DNA of 64,000 nucleotides from a marine bacterium B5-7 (GCA_021604525.1 BQJD01000010.1:1-64000), one strand, 5' to 3'. Counted from the stretch's first letter, positions 19,601 to 27,597 are shown. Notes: a model not told the origin generated them from the sequence alone. A program made the numbers and translations.

Positions 19601-20752
19601 GGCCAAAACCTGACAGGTAGTGATAACGTAGCCAGTGGTCGCCGGTCGGCTCAGAACCTGATCGGTGATGATAATGTTGTCAGTGGTACACGTGCAGCTC
19701 AGAATCTGACGGGTTATGACAACGTGGCAAGTGGCCGCAGGGCAGGTGAGAATCTTTCCGGTAACGACAATGTGGTTTCAGGAAGAAACGCCGGGCAAAA
19801 CCTGTCGGGTGATTCCAATATCGCCATTGGCCTTAATGCCAATCAGAATCCTGGTGGGACGGTGAATAACACTATTGCTATTGGTAATGGCTCATCGGCT
19901 ACTGCAGACGGCGCCATTGCCATCGGGTTTGGCGCAGTCGCAACCGGATCCCAGGCCATCGGTAATTTCGCCACGGCTTCCAACGGCGGCTCGGCGTTCG
20001 GTGACAACAGCACGGCAACAGGTGCCGTTAGCGTGTCCATTGGTGATAGTTCGTCGGCAACCGGTAATCGCGCAACGGCGGTTGGCGGTGGTGCCAGTGC
20101 TTCGGGCGTACATGGCACAGCAGTAGGCGAAGGTGCATCGGCAAGCGGAGCCTATTCCACCGCTGTGGGTGGTGAATCGTCAGCGGCTCACGACAATTCG
20201 GTGGCACTTGGCCATGGTTCGGTTACATCGAGACCCAATGTGGTTTCGGTGGGTGCACCGGGAGCGGAGCGCATAATCGAAAACGTTGGCGATGGCGTGC
20301 AACCCTATGATGCTGTCAATGTCCGACAGTTGTCGGCGGCGTGGGGTGCGATCGGAGCGAACTCGTCGAAAATCGCGACCAACCGTCGTGATATCGATAA
20401 AAATACGCGTAAAATCTCACAGAACATGATGGACATCGCCGACAACCGGGCTCGAATCGGAGCGCTTGAAGGCGAGATAGATGACGTTCGTGACGAAGCT
20501 CGCGCTGGCATCGCAGCAGTGGCGGCTCTGAGTGCAGCCTATCAGCCGTCCCTTGATCCCGGTCAAACCGGTTGGGGCCTCGGTGCGGGTTACTTCAAGG
20601 GCGAGGAAGCCGTTGGTGTGACGATTAATCACCGAATGAAATCAAGTGACACTCAGTTCAACTTCGGCGTTGGCTCCAGCGGCGAAGGTGAAGTGCTACG
20701 CGTTGGTGTGGGTGGTACGTTCGGTACTACCAAGGCATCAGTAGCGGAGTAA
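13670..20752 (+). CDS. giant YadA-type trimeric autotransporter adhesin
   Basis: 2360 aa; N-terminal signal-like segment; 125 x 16-aa repeats; YadA-head-like AIG...A.A.G repeats; neck GDGVQPYDAVNVRQL; coiled coil; anchor AGIAAVAALSAAYQPSLDPGQTGWGLGAGYFKGEEAVGVTINHRM. Confidence 0.93.
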   Translation: MTMKKQSPHLPAINATTRLKASNQTLPLFRHTVLASSITLLYSSVLYGANFVDNGGVGGPVAGDNNVMTGQSSGQFLSGSNNVVTGVLAGQSLSGNNNIATGSLAGQSLSGQFNQASGFYAGQRLSGNNNEVTGQYAGQNLIGNNNIAEGSSAGRNLTGSNNQVSGLQAGYRLIGGYNQANGAFAGQSLNGNNNQVSGNRAGQFIIGDDNIAVGDRAGQSLSGNWNQVSGRYAGLSLSGNDNQAFGRRAGYRLSGSRNSLNGAFAGASLSGSDNIVSGVGAGQVLSGQHNQVSGYFAGEYLSGNDNLATGRYAGRSLSGNNNQVSGVRAGQNLNGDDNVAMGTRAGYAAQGNNNDLSGTAAGYSMVGSYNVASGTFAGAYMSGSFNSATGAGAGFAMSGYANTASGVGAGAFLEGDANSVNGAFAGTYMSGYGNTASGAGAGFAMSGYYNTASGFGAGAYMSGDYNTASGYRAGAYMSGYSNVASGYRAGYSLTGYENVAIGAEAGAYLSGDDNVAIGDEAGESLSGYSNVAIGEEAGQHLNGNNNVVSGHDAGESLTGDNNVVSGLYAGESLSGDNNNASGYQAGQRLSGEDNNVSGRNAGRNLLGDDNVANGTRSGQNLEGDFNVLNGTRSGENLIGDQNIVSGRRAGEYLSGNDNSVSGTRSGQYLSGDNNIASGADSGRYLSGTQNIATGTGAGENLTGTRNVAIGGYALQNVSGDYNVGIGYQAGQNLGSSGNALLGDQAGQYMTGDYNVATGRRAGQFLSGDYNTVSGYRSGQSLSGDRNVATGYDAGRYLSGNENTVSGRRAGMSLTGNRNVATGVRAGVSLSGNVNVAIGENAGYELSGNDNFVGGGDAGRYLSGNNNVAIGEDAGRNLVGNHNTAMGEDAGRDMTGNHNQVMGYRAGNQLSGDNNLVSGNRAGLSLSGNDNQVSGRNAGYSLSGNNNIATGDTAGYNLTGDYNLVTGRNAGRNLLGEDNVVSGRNAGRDLSGDDNFVSGRDAGRRLTGNRNIIIGEDAGRDMTGSSNLAQGFNAGQDLSGDNNIVSGENAGQNLSGNENIVSGIGAGQSLSGFQNVATGSRAGAILTGNNNVAIGRDAGYLLSGNDNMVSGSNAGRNLSGNSNIASGDNAGNRLSGDNNIASGTRAGFRLTGDDNQVSGRYAGESLTGDDNIASGRYAGQNLSGADNLVNGRRAGLNLTGSNNLVSGVNAGQNLFGDDNVATGRRAGRNLTGGNNLVSGANAGGYLTGDDNIATGRRSGQYLSGNYNSVSGFRSGQYLSGDDNIASGRDSGRNLSGTQNIATGTGAGENLTGTRNIAIGGYALQNVSGNYNVAIGYQSGQNLGSSGNALLGDQAGQYMTGDYNVAIGRRAGQFLSGNYNSVSGYRSGQYLSGENNTASGYQSARYLSGNSNVASGFNAGYNLTGDDNIATGQNAGRNLNGDNNAVTGQNAGRNLSGDNNVASGQSAGRNLTGDNNVASGQNAGRNLSGDNNIASGQSAGRNLSGDNNLALGENAGRDLSGNNNLVSGLNAGESLTGSGNIASGQSAGQNLSGFNNTAFGSYAGQNLSGNANDLQGFGAGQYLSGFNNTAFGSYAGRNLSGNANDLQGFSAGSNLSGFNNTAFGSYAGQNLTGNANNVTGFNAGQNLSGYNNIANGSWAGQNLSGNFNQASGYGAGQYLSGNYNIADGRLAGRNLSGYNNIASGQYAGQNLSGNSNFVSGYRAGQYLTGNVNVATGALAGANISGDANTVSGHVAGYSMQGSYNTATGVGAGSYLSGYGNVASGVRAGYSLQGDDNVVSGTRSGAYLSGYGNVASGTDAGYSMTGYENVAIGAEAGASLSGDDNVAIGDEAGESLSGYSNVAIGEEAGQSLLGNNNVVQGHDAGESLSGNANIVSGRSAGKSLSGSYNTVAGYQAGQRLSGSDNIATGRRAGRDLTGYDNVVSGRNAGDSMVGNDNLANGRRAGENLVGDDNTLSGVRAGQNLTGSDNVASGRRSAQNLIGDDNVVSGTRAAQNLTGYDNVASGRRAGENLSGNDNVVSGRNAGQNLSGDSNIAIGLNANQNPGGTVNNTIAIGNGSSATADGAIAIGFGAVATGSQAIGNFATASNGGSAFGDNSTATGAVSVSIGDSSSATGNRATAVGGGASASGVHGTAVGEGASASGAYSTAVGGESSAAHDNSVALGHGSVTSRPNVVSVGAPGAERIIENVGDGVQPYDAVNVRQLSAAWGAIGANSSKIATNRRDIDKNTRKISQNMMDIADNRARIGALEGEIDDVRDEARAGIAAVAALSAAYQPSLDPGQTGWGLGAGYFKGEEAVGVTINHRMKSSDTQFNFGVGSSGEGEVLRVGVGGTFGTTKASVAE
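13850..19849 (+). repeat. in-frame tandem array, 125 x 48 bp (16-aa unit, approx. LSGNNNIVSGRNAGQN)
   Basis: First unit VAGDNNVMTGQSSGQF (13850), last LSGDSNIAIGLNANQN (ends 19849); total 6000 bp = 125 x 48; long-range matches at 1824 bp (38 x 48) and 3984 bp (83 x 48) confirm phase. Confidence 0.95.
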
Positions 20753-20769
20753 TTATGCGGATGGCGGGT

Positions 20770-20800
20770 GTGGATGACGAAAGGTCGTCATCCACCCTTT
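20770..20800. terminator. hairpin between convergent genes (adhesin and cyclase), putative bidirectional terminator
   Basis: GTGGATGACG-aaaggt-CGTCATCCAC perfect 10-bp stem followed by CCTTT. Confidence 0.65.
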
Positions 20801-20849
20801 CTGCCAGCTTGGGCATACCGAGCGGGGTAGCATTATCGCTCTCAAATGT

Positions 20850-23069
20850 CTACTTCGTGGTCAGTTCGAACACACCATCCCAATCTTTGTCAGGCGGGCT
20901 TTCCATGAAGAGCGCAATGCGCTGACGGTACATCTCAAACAGAACTGCCAGTGATGGAAGCGGTGGTTCTTTGCTGAACCATTCAAGCGATTCAGCAAAT
21001 CGTTGATTTCTGAAATCGTCAAGAGCAGTACGCTGAGATTCTATTAACGAACTGTAGTCGGTGGAGTTTTCTTTTTTCTCACCCAGCGGGGCAAATATTC
21101 CTACTGGCTTCTGCTTACCCTTTACCCTGACCTGATCGAGTTCCAGGTAGTGAAAACCGGGCGCTTCGGCGACTGTGAATTCACTGGCGATAATGTCCAC
21201 CCCGTATATCTTGGTCAAGCCTTCAATACGCGAACCCAGGTTGACTGCGTCTCCCATGACGGTATAGGCGACGCGAAACTCGGAGCCCATGTTACCGACG
21301 CTCATCTCGCCGGTGTTCACACCGATTCCGACTTTGATCCGCGACCATCCCTCTGCCTCGAAGTCCGGTCCGAGTCGTTCAATATGATCGCGCATTTCAA
21401 GTGCAGCGGACACGGCGCGTGAGGCATGGTCATCAAGATGAATTGGCGCACCCCAGAAGGCCATCAATGCGTCACCCATGTATTTGTCTATCGTGCCTTT
21501 GGATCGGTGTACAGCGCCGGTGAGTGGGGTAAGAAAGCTGTTCATCATCCGGGTTAATTCACCGGCATCCATCTTCTCGGAAATACTGGTGAAATTGCGC
21601 ACGTCACTGAACAGAACAGTCAATTCACGTTTCTGACCTTCGAGTGAATAGCTGCCAGGATCGCGACTCATCTCGTCCACCAACTCGGGTGGAATATACT
21701 GACCGAACAATTTACCGAGGGCATTCTTTCGGCGCGTTTCGAAAAAGAAACCGAAGATCACGTTCATCACATAGATCAACGCTATTACCGATAAAGCCGA
21801 TGCGAACGGAATGACATGCTGCAGGGTATCCCATGCATATACATTCACTGTGCCAATAGAAGCGACAATCAGGAATGTGATCACCCCCCCAACCAGAGGC
21901 GAGGTTAGAGATAGCAAAAATGACAGAATCAAACCCGACATGATCACTGTCAGGAGATCAACGGCGATCGTGTAGGCAGGCTGTTGCTTGACTTCGTCGT
22001 CGAGAATGCCCGCAATCATATTGGCATGGATTTCAACCCCGGGATAGACGTTTTGAACCGGTGTTGGTCGAAGATCCACAAGACCCGCTGCAGTTGTGCC
22101 AATCAGTGCTATCGTGCCTGCCAGAAGGTCGCCATCGGGTACCACACCATTAAGCACATCCGTCGCAGATATGTATGTAAAGGTACCTTCCGGGCCTTTG
22201 TATGGAACCAGTGTTGTCGCGTTTGCATCCAGAGGAATCAGCGCACCGGCCACATCCAGGGCTTCCAAGGCAGGATAGTCGCCGAGAGATTCATTACCCG
22301 GCGCCAGCACCGGTTCGGCATCGATCCCAAGATAGGATTGCACAGCGGCCAACGCCAGTGCCGGATACATATTGCCTTCGTATTCGACGATAACCGGAAT
22401 GCGTCTATAGACTCCATCATCATCAACCACAGGATTTGAAAAGTAGCCGCCGGACAGTGCGCTCGACTGAAGCACATCCAGATTAGCGGCATAACCGGTG
22501 GCTTGAATGGCGTAGGTGGTGTTCTGGATACCTGATTCGGCATCGAATAGCGGTGGTGGCAATGTGCCGACGATACTGTTTTCGTCGGGATCATGATGAA
22601 AAAAGTATCCGAGAACAACCCGACCGGATTCTTCTATATCTTTAGAAAAAATCTTGTCGCGATCCATCAACGGTTCATATTTATCGAGTTCGCGCAGTAG
22701 TTGGGCATCATCATCCTGATTGGCAAATTCACGAAGCTGATCCATTGAAAAATTGCGATCTTTTTCGGGAAATACCATATCGAAGGCGATTACTTCGACC
22801 TGATATTTGTCGGTCAACTGTTTGACGAGTTCGCCAATTCGGTCACGGCGCCACGGCCAGCGTCCTTCAGCAGCCAGGCTTTTCTCGTCGATATCGATGA
22901 TCACGATTCGCGGATCGGTTTCACCGTGTGCCGTCAGGCGGACCCTGGCATCGTAAATGGCAAATTCGAGCAGTTTAAGAAAAGGTATGTTGACATAGCC
23001 GGCAATACCCGCAGCGAAGTAGGCAGTTATTACAAGACCAAGGATAATCGGAATGAATTTTCGCGTCAT
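20850..23069 (-). CDS. CHASE2 domain-containing adenylate/guanylate cyclase
   Basis: N-terminal CHASE2 (DPRIVIIDIDEKSLAAEGRWPWRR), TM segments, class III cyclase domain (LTVLFSDVRNFTSISEKM...DKYMGDALMAFWGAP...GIGVNTGEMSVGNMG). Confidence 0.93.
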   Translation of the reverse strand: MTRKFIPIILGLVITAYFAAGIAGYVNIPFLKLLEFAIYDARVRLTAHGETDPRIVIIDIDEKSLAAEGRWPWRRDRIGELVKQLTDKYQVEVIAFDMVFPEKDRNFSMDQLREFANQDDDAQLLRELDKYEPLMDRDKIFSKDIEESGRVVLGYFFHHDPDENSIVGTLPPPLFDAESGIQNTTYAIQATGYAANLDVLQSSALSGGYFSNPVVDDDGVYRRIPVIVEYEGNMYPALALAAVQSYLGIDAEPVLAPGNESLGDYPALEALDVAGALIPLDANATTLVPYKGPEGTFTYISATDVLNGVVPDGDLLAGTIALIGTTAAGLVDLRPTPVQNVYPGVEIHANMIAGILDDEVKQQPAYTIAVDLLTVIMSGLILSFLLSLTSPLVGGVITFLIVASIGTVNVYAWDTLQHVIPFASALSVIALIYVMNVIFGFFFETRRKNALGKLFGQYIPPELVDEMSRDPGSYSLEGQKRELTVLFSDVRNFTSISEKMDAGELTRMMNSFLTPLTGAVHRSKGTIDKYMGDALMAFWGAPIHLDDHASRAVSAALEMRDHIERLGPDFEAEGWSRIKVGIGVNTGEMSVGNMGSEFRVAYTVMGDAVNLGSRIEGLTKIYGVDIIASEFTVAEAPGFHYLELDQVRVKGKQKPVGIFAPLGEKKENSTDYSSLIESQRTALDDFRNQRFAESLEWFSKEPPLPSLAVLFEMYRQRIALFMESPPDKDWDGVFELTTK

Positions 23070-23300
23070 GAGCCAGGAATGAATCTACGGCTGGTTATGT
23101 CCATGGTGTCGAACAATAGTTCTGCAGGATCTGTTTTCCGATTTATCCTGTTAGTCGACCTGTCGACAAAAAATCTGCTGAATCATAGGCTTGGTACGAT
23201 ATCCTGCCGGTCGAGAGTTGTATTTAACGACCATATGATACACAGTTGCATCATCGATCTCGACGTTTTTCAGTCACGAACCAAGGGCGGAGGTGGTGTT

Positions 23301-23750
23301 TTGTCGGTTTCCAAAGAAGTACTGCGCGCAGTAGTCCACCCGTGGCACTGCGATACATTCGGACATATGAATGTTCGCTGGTATGGACATTTTTTTGACG
23401 ATGCTGCCTTTCACATTTGGCCGGTGTATTGGGGAAGTCATAAGAAAATGCAGGATGAGTTCGGCTTGCACACGGTTACCGGACGAGCCACGACTGAATT
23501 TCGACTCGAACTGTCGGCTGGGGATCTGGTGATTATCGATTGCTCGATTACAAGAATTGGTTCGAAGAGTTGTACGTTTCTCGAACGCATGCGCCACGTG
23601 GATACCGGTGTCGTTCATGCGACCTATTTGGTATCGGAGGTATTTTTCGATCCGCAAACACGCAAGGCAGTTCGTATCCCGGATCCTATCCGTGCCGCAC
23701 TTGAACCATTGGTTAGTGATTCAAGTGTCGTCGAATTAGGTGTGGTTTAA
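23301..23750 (+). CDS. acyl-CoA thioesterase (hotdog fold, 4HBT-like)
   Basis: VHPWHCDTFGHMNVRWYGHFFDDAAF hotdog motif; TTG start at 23301 preceded by GGAGGT; provided ORF start (22926) overlaps the cyclase gene. Confidence 0.75.
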   Translation: MSVSKEVLRAVVHPWHCDTFGHMNVRWYGHFFDDAAFHIWPVYWGSHKKMQDEFGLHTVTGRATTEFRLELSAGDLVIIDCSITRIGSKSCTFLERMRHVDTGVVHATYLVSEVFFDPQTRKAVRIPDPIRAALEPLVSDSSVVELGVV

Positions 23751-23872
23751 AAACTTTTGTAATGTCCGGTCGGGCTGTATCCAGTCGGGTAGTGATATTT
23801 TTCAGTTGATGAGATTTGAATCAATCATCTCGCACGGACATGAAAATATTTTCTGCAAGGATGTTTGTGGAA

Positions 23873-24367
23873 TCAACCTTTCTCGATGCCAATAAACTGT
23901 TCGATCAATTCGACAGGAACGGCACCGACCTGTTTGGCTTTCAATTCACCGTCTGGACTGTAAACAAGAAATGAAGGCGTCCCCACCCATCGCGAACCGG
24001 TGAGCCGTTCATAGTAGGGCAGAAATTCGGCCCGCTCCGCCACCAGATTTTCAAAAGATACTTGATGGCGGTCAACGAAATCGGCCGCATCGACACGGTC
24101 CGCCCAGCCATCAAGACTGATGCCAACCACTTTAGCCTTGTCATCGGCGTACATCATGTTGAAGTCCGAATATTGGCTGGCCTCGCGATTACACACTGCG
24201 CAATCGGATGCCCAAATCATGACAATAGTCCACTTTCCGCTTTCCTGTAGTTGCTCAATACTCTGTTCAGAGCCGTCGTTGAGGTTGCGTAGTCCGTTAT
24301 CGGCATGTAGAGGCAATGCAAGGAAAAGCGCGCATAATGCGCTAATGACCCGGATTTTAGCTTTCAA
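23873..24367 (-). CDS. thioredoxin-like (TlpA/redoxin-type) secreted protein
   Basis: Signal peptide; WTIVMIWASDCAVCNREASQYSDF with CxxC; VGTPSFLVYSPDGEL cis-Pro motif. Confidence 0.82.
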   Translation of the reverse strand: MKAKIRVISALCALFLALPLHADNGLRNLNDGSEQSIEQLQESGKWTIVMIWASDCAVCNREASQYSDFNMMYADDKAKVVGISLDGWADRVDAADFVDRHQVSFENLVAERAEFLPYYERLTGSRWVGTPSFLVYSPDGELKAKQVGAVPVELIEQFIGIEKG

Positions 24368-24487
24368 TGGTATCTCCGCATAGCAAACATGAATCTGATG
24401 ACTTTACGACCGGGCAATTGCATACGAGTTCCGTAATGCCTTGAGCGAACCCCAAAATAAATTAGTGTCCTGAAAGGCTGGATCCTG

Positions 24488-25375
24488 TCAAGAGACCGTT
24501 TTGCGATCAGGCAGGAAACCGGGGTTCTCAAGGGTTGGTTTGGTTAGTTCGCGTTCAAGTGCTTCCAGTTGTGCAAAATTCGAATAATGCATGTGGTAGC
24601 CGCGTACGGTGCGCGCTAGCGCGGTTATGTGGTGGAAACCGTGTTCGACGTGGTTACGCGCGTTAACGAAGGTCTGCATCAGCAGTAATGCCGTTTTGGC
24701 GGTCGACAGTCGTTCGAGGCTGAAATCGTCAGACGAGACATACTTCGGAAAAACGATCACGTTTATGGTGGTCCTGGATCCCGCGTAGTTTGGTTGTAAT
24801 AACCGATGCGGTACCAGGTGGGAAATTGCGCCTTCCAAAATTTCGTTCTTGCCGAAATCCTCACCAAATTCGCATCGAATGGCTTCCATACCGCCATGCT
24901 TGATATTCAATGGCCGGGTGAAAGCTTCGACTTCAAGGGTATTGGTATCCAGGCAGACCAGTTCGTCACTTAGATACTCAAAACCACGGCTGAGTAACCA
25001 GGCGCTCATGGTCGATTTTCCTGCTCCCGATACGCCTGGTAGCAACATACCAACTCCATCCCGGCGCACGCAAGCGGTATGTAATAACACCTCATTGGAA
25101 TTATTTTCGATCAGGTGATAGATGATCTCACCGACCAGATAGGTACAGATGCTGCCGACGGTTTTGGCGGTGTAGCATACCGAATCGTCGCGCAACACAT
25201 TGAACCGGTCATCGGGCGTTTTTTCAAGGATGAAGCGGGTCTGTACTTTGCCGCCGTCCGCGCGAGTGTCCTTGAGCAGATTCGCGAGTGCGTCTGCCAA
25301 CTCCGTCGCGCGACATTCGATTTCCACTGCGCACTGCCCAAGGGCAACACGAGTCACCGGGTACGTCGATCCCAT
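24488..25375 (-). CDS. HprK-related kinase
   Basis: P-loop GVSGAGKSTMSAWLLSRGFEYLSDELVCLD; HprK/P C-terminal-like fold pattern; directly downstream of PqqD-like gene. Confidence 0.78.
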   Translation of the reverse strand: MGSTYPVTRVALGQCAVEIECRATELADALANLLKDTRADGGKVQTRFILEKTPDDRFNVLRDDSVCYTAKTVGSICTYLVGEIIYHLIENNSNEVLLHTACVRRDGVGMLLPGVSGAGKSTMSAWLLSRGFEYLSDELVCLDTNTLEVEAFTRPLNIKHGGMEAIRCEFGEDFGKNEILEGAISHLVPHRLLQPNYAGSRTTINVIVFPKYVSSDDFSLERLSTAKTALLLMQTFVNARNHVEHGFHHITALARTVRGYHMHYSNFAQLEALERELTKPTLENPGFLPDRKTVS

Positions 25376-25657
25376 CTATACGCCTGAAACTTCCAGGGCG
25401 CCCTGCTCAGTAAATGTTTCAAGAGCCCGGATGACATCCTGACGAACACTGGTTGACGCATCGGGAAAGCTTTCCGAGAGAATGCTGACAATCTCGGCCG
25501 TTTCACGGGAGCCGTCGCACAACTGCCAGACAAGTGCAGCGGTATTGTTCATGTAAACGGTCGCGGTCGACTGAGGATGATAGAGAAGAAGTTCCCCATC
25601 CATTTCCTCGACGCGGTAACCTTCAACGGGCTTGGGTATTGATTCGTCGTTGATCAT
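25376..25657 (-). CDS. PqqD family protein (peptide chaperone-like)
   Basis: VEEMDGELLLYHPQSTATVYMNNTAALVWQLCDGSRETAEIVSIL typical PqqD pattern. Confidence 0.82.
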   Translation of the reverse strand: MINDESIPKPVEGYRVEEMDGELLLYHPQSTATVYMNNTAALVWQLCDGSRETAEIVSILSESFPDASTSVRQDVIRALETFTEQGALEVSGV

Positions 25658-25819
25658 GATGTCGTCAAGTTAAATCATTCGCCTTGAAGCGTCTGATCGT
25701 TCCGTGATGGATGGTTTTGAATAATGAAGTCGGCGATTCTAACTGATTCGTTGAAATAATTCGCGTTCAAACCTGCGTAAGTATTGGATATTTTTGGGTT
25801 GGCCAAGATACGAGGGGAA

Positions 25820-26917
25820 TTACGCTGCGCCAGGCAGTGTGGCCACAAGCCGACGACCTAACCAGATGGTCACGCGCCACTTGTGATGCATGAAAGCAGC
25901 TAATCGACCCTGTCCTTCAGGCGTGATTCGATAGTAGCTTTTTAACCACCATTCCGGTGGATTAAACAGGGATTTTAAACCTTCAAGGCGCGAAGCGCTG
26001 TGTCCCAGGGCGATACTGACTGTGGGCACCAGGCGACCAGGATCATCTATTGCAGGACCCTGGTATGAAAAATGCGACAGCGATTCAGGCAGCGTCACCA
26101 CCAAATCCGAGAGCGACAGAAAATTGGTGATAAACGGATAGTGCTCGGCCACACGCTGCCAGTCTATGTCCTCGATGAATCGCTCACAATAGCCCTGGAT
26201 ATCCATGACCGACATAAGACGAATGTAATGGCCTGGCTCCAGTGCGTGTCGGCATAGCTGGTGGAGCATATCGAGATGGCCCAGGGTATGGTATTGACCG
26301 AAAGGTGTGTCGACCAGTTGTAGTGGATCGTGAAGCGATGCCATGGTGATTGATCGAGGCGCATCCCGACTGATCGCCCTGGTATGGATTTCGACGCTGA
26401 CCTTGAGCCCATCTACAATTTTTGATGCATTGGGCAAATGGTGGTGACGGCGCATGAAGCGGCTAAGATGCGTCTCCTCGAATTCATAGCCAAGGGATTC
26501 GAGACTGTGTCTGGCAGCATCGGCATCGCTGGGCGAGACCAGGAAATCGATGTCCCTCATCGGCCGCAAACCGGGTTCGGGATAAATCAATCCGGCCAAT
26601 GCCACTCCTTTAAGCGCAGCACTTGCTATACCGTTGTCCGCTAATGTTTCACTGATACGGAAAAATTCAGACATTCGTATTTTAGTTGCGTGGCGATGCC
26701 GGATGGCCAGGCCGCGTAATCTATCGACAGCAGAGTCGAGTCCGGTTGTATTCTTAAGATACCGATACAACATGGGTGCGATCCCGTCACGTTCCGCCTG
26801 TGAGATGACATTATCCCAGGAATCCACGGTATCAGCGGCTTTCTCTATGGCTTTGCATCGCGTTTCGCTGGCATTGATGATCGCAGCAAGCGACACTACT
26901 TCATGGGTATCAGTCAT
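25820..26917 (-). CDS. nucleotidyltransferase family protein (NTP_transf_5-like)
   Basis: AALKGVALAGLIYPEPGLRPMRDIDFLVSPSDADAARHSLESLGYEF nucleotidyltransferase motif. Confidence 0.8.
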   Translation of the reverse strand: MTDTHEVVSLAAIINASETRCKAIEKAADTVDSWDNVISQAERDGIAPMLYRYLKNTTGLDSAVDRLRGLAIRHRHATKIRMSEFFRISETLADNGIASAALKGVALAGLIYPEPGLRPMRDIDFLVSPSDADAARHSLESLGYEFEETHLSRFMRRHHHLPNASKIVDGLKVSVEIHTRAISRDAPRSITMASLHDPLQLVDTPFGQYHTLGHLDMLHQLCRHALEPGHYIRLMSVMDIQGYCERFIEDIDWQRVAEHYPFITNFLSLSDLVVTLPESLSHFSYQGPAIDDPGRLVPTVSIALGHSASRLEGLKSLFNPPEWWLKSYYRITPEGQGRLAAFMHHKWRVTIWLGRRLVATLPGAA

Positions 26918-26988
26918 AGTCGATGGTAAGCTTTACGAAAGATGTTCACAGGATCAGTCCGGATGAGTTTTGGATTATTTAAGAAACC

Positions 26989-27597
26989 ATGATTACACGC
27001 GATCAGACATTGGCGCTGGCTGCCGTGATCCAGTGTTGTATTTTAGTGCAAAGGATGGCACGGATGGGTGCCACTGACGAAAATCTGCTGTCGCGCATGA
27101 CCTCTACCACATTGATTCTCGAAGCAGTTACAGCAGAATCGATTTACAGTGAACCGCGTGATATTTCCAAAGGCCTTGAAGTTCTGTCGTCGGCAAGCCT
27201 GTCTCGCCCGGATCAAAGCCAGATTGAACTGCTGAGGATGGTAAATTCGACCATCCAGTTGCAGGCATCTTTGCGAGACAATGAAACCCTGACGGGACAG
27301 CTTGGTCGACGACTTGAACAACTGTCACGGAAATCACCACCAAAACCCTATCCTGACGATGTGTATTTCTCGCTCAACGATATATATAGCGAAATCCTGA
27401 GTTCATTGTCGCCGAGAATCATTGTTAATGGTGAACCAGCCCATTTGCAAAGCGCGCTGGTGGTAGCAAAAATCCGCAGTGCCTTATTGGCCGCTGTGAG
27501 AAACGCATATTTATGGAGTGAATCGGGTGGTCGGCGCTGGCACCTTCTATTTTTCAGAAAACGATATGCAGACAATGCAAAGGAAATCCTTGGTTAA
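26989..27597 (+). CDS. hflD: high frequency lysogenization protein HflD homologue
   Basis: TLALAAVIQCCILVQRMA...SPRIIVNGEPAHLQSALVVAKIRSALLAAVRNAYLWSESGGRRWHLLFFRKRYADNAKEIL aligns with recalled E. coli HflD pattern. Confidence 0.8.
   Translation: MITRDQTLALAAVIQCCILVQRMARMGATDENLLSRMTSTTLILEAVTAESIYSEPRDISKGLEVLSSASLSRPDQSQIELLRMVNSTIQLQASLRDNETLTGQLGRRLEQLSRKSPPKPYPDDVYFSLNDIYSEILSSLSPRIIVNGEPAHLQSALVVAKIRSALLAAVRNAYLWSESGGRRWHLLFFRKRYADNAKEILG

Noticed and set aside
13850-19849. 48-bp periodic repeat considered as a CRISPR array or non-coding satellite
   Set aside because: Units are contiguous with no spacers, fully in-frame over 6 kb, and encode a coherent 16-aa motif with synonymous variation, so this is coding repeat.
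22926-23300. N-terminal extension of the thioesterase ORF
   Set aside because: Overlaps the start of the cyclase gene and has non-domain sequence; TTG 23301 with GGAGGT SD fits the hotdog domain start.
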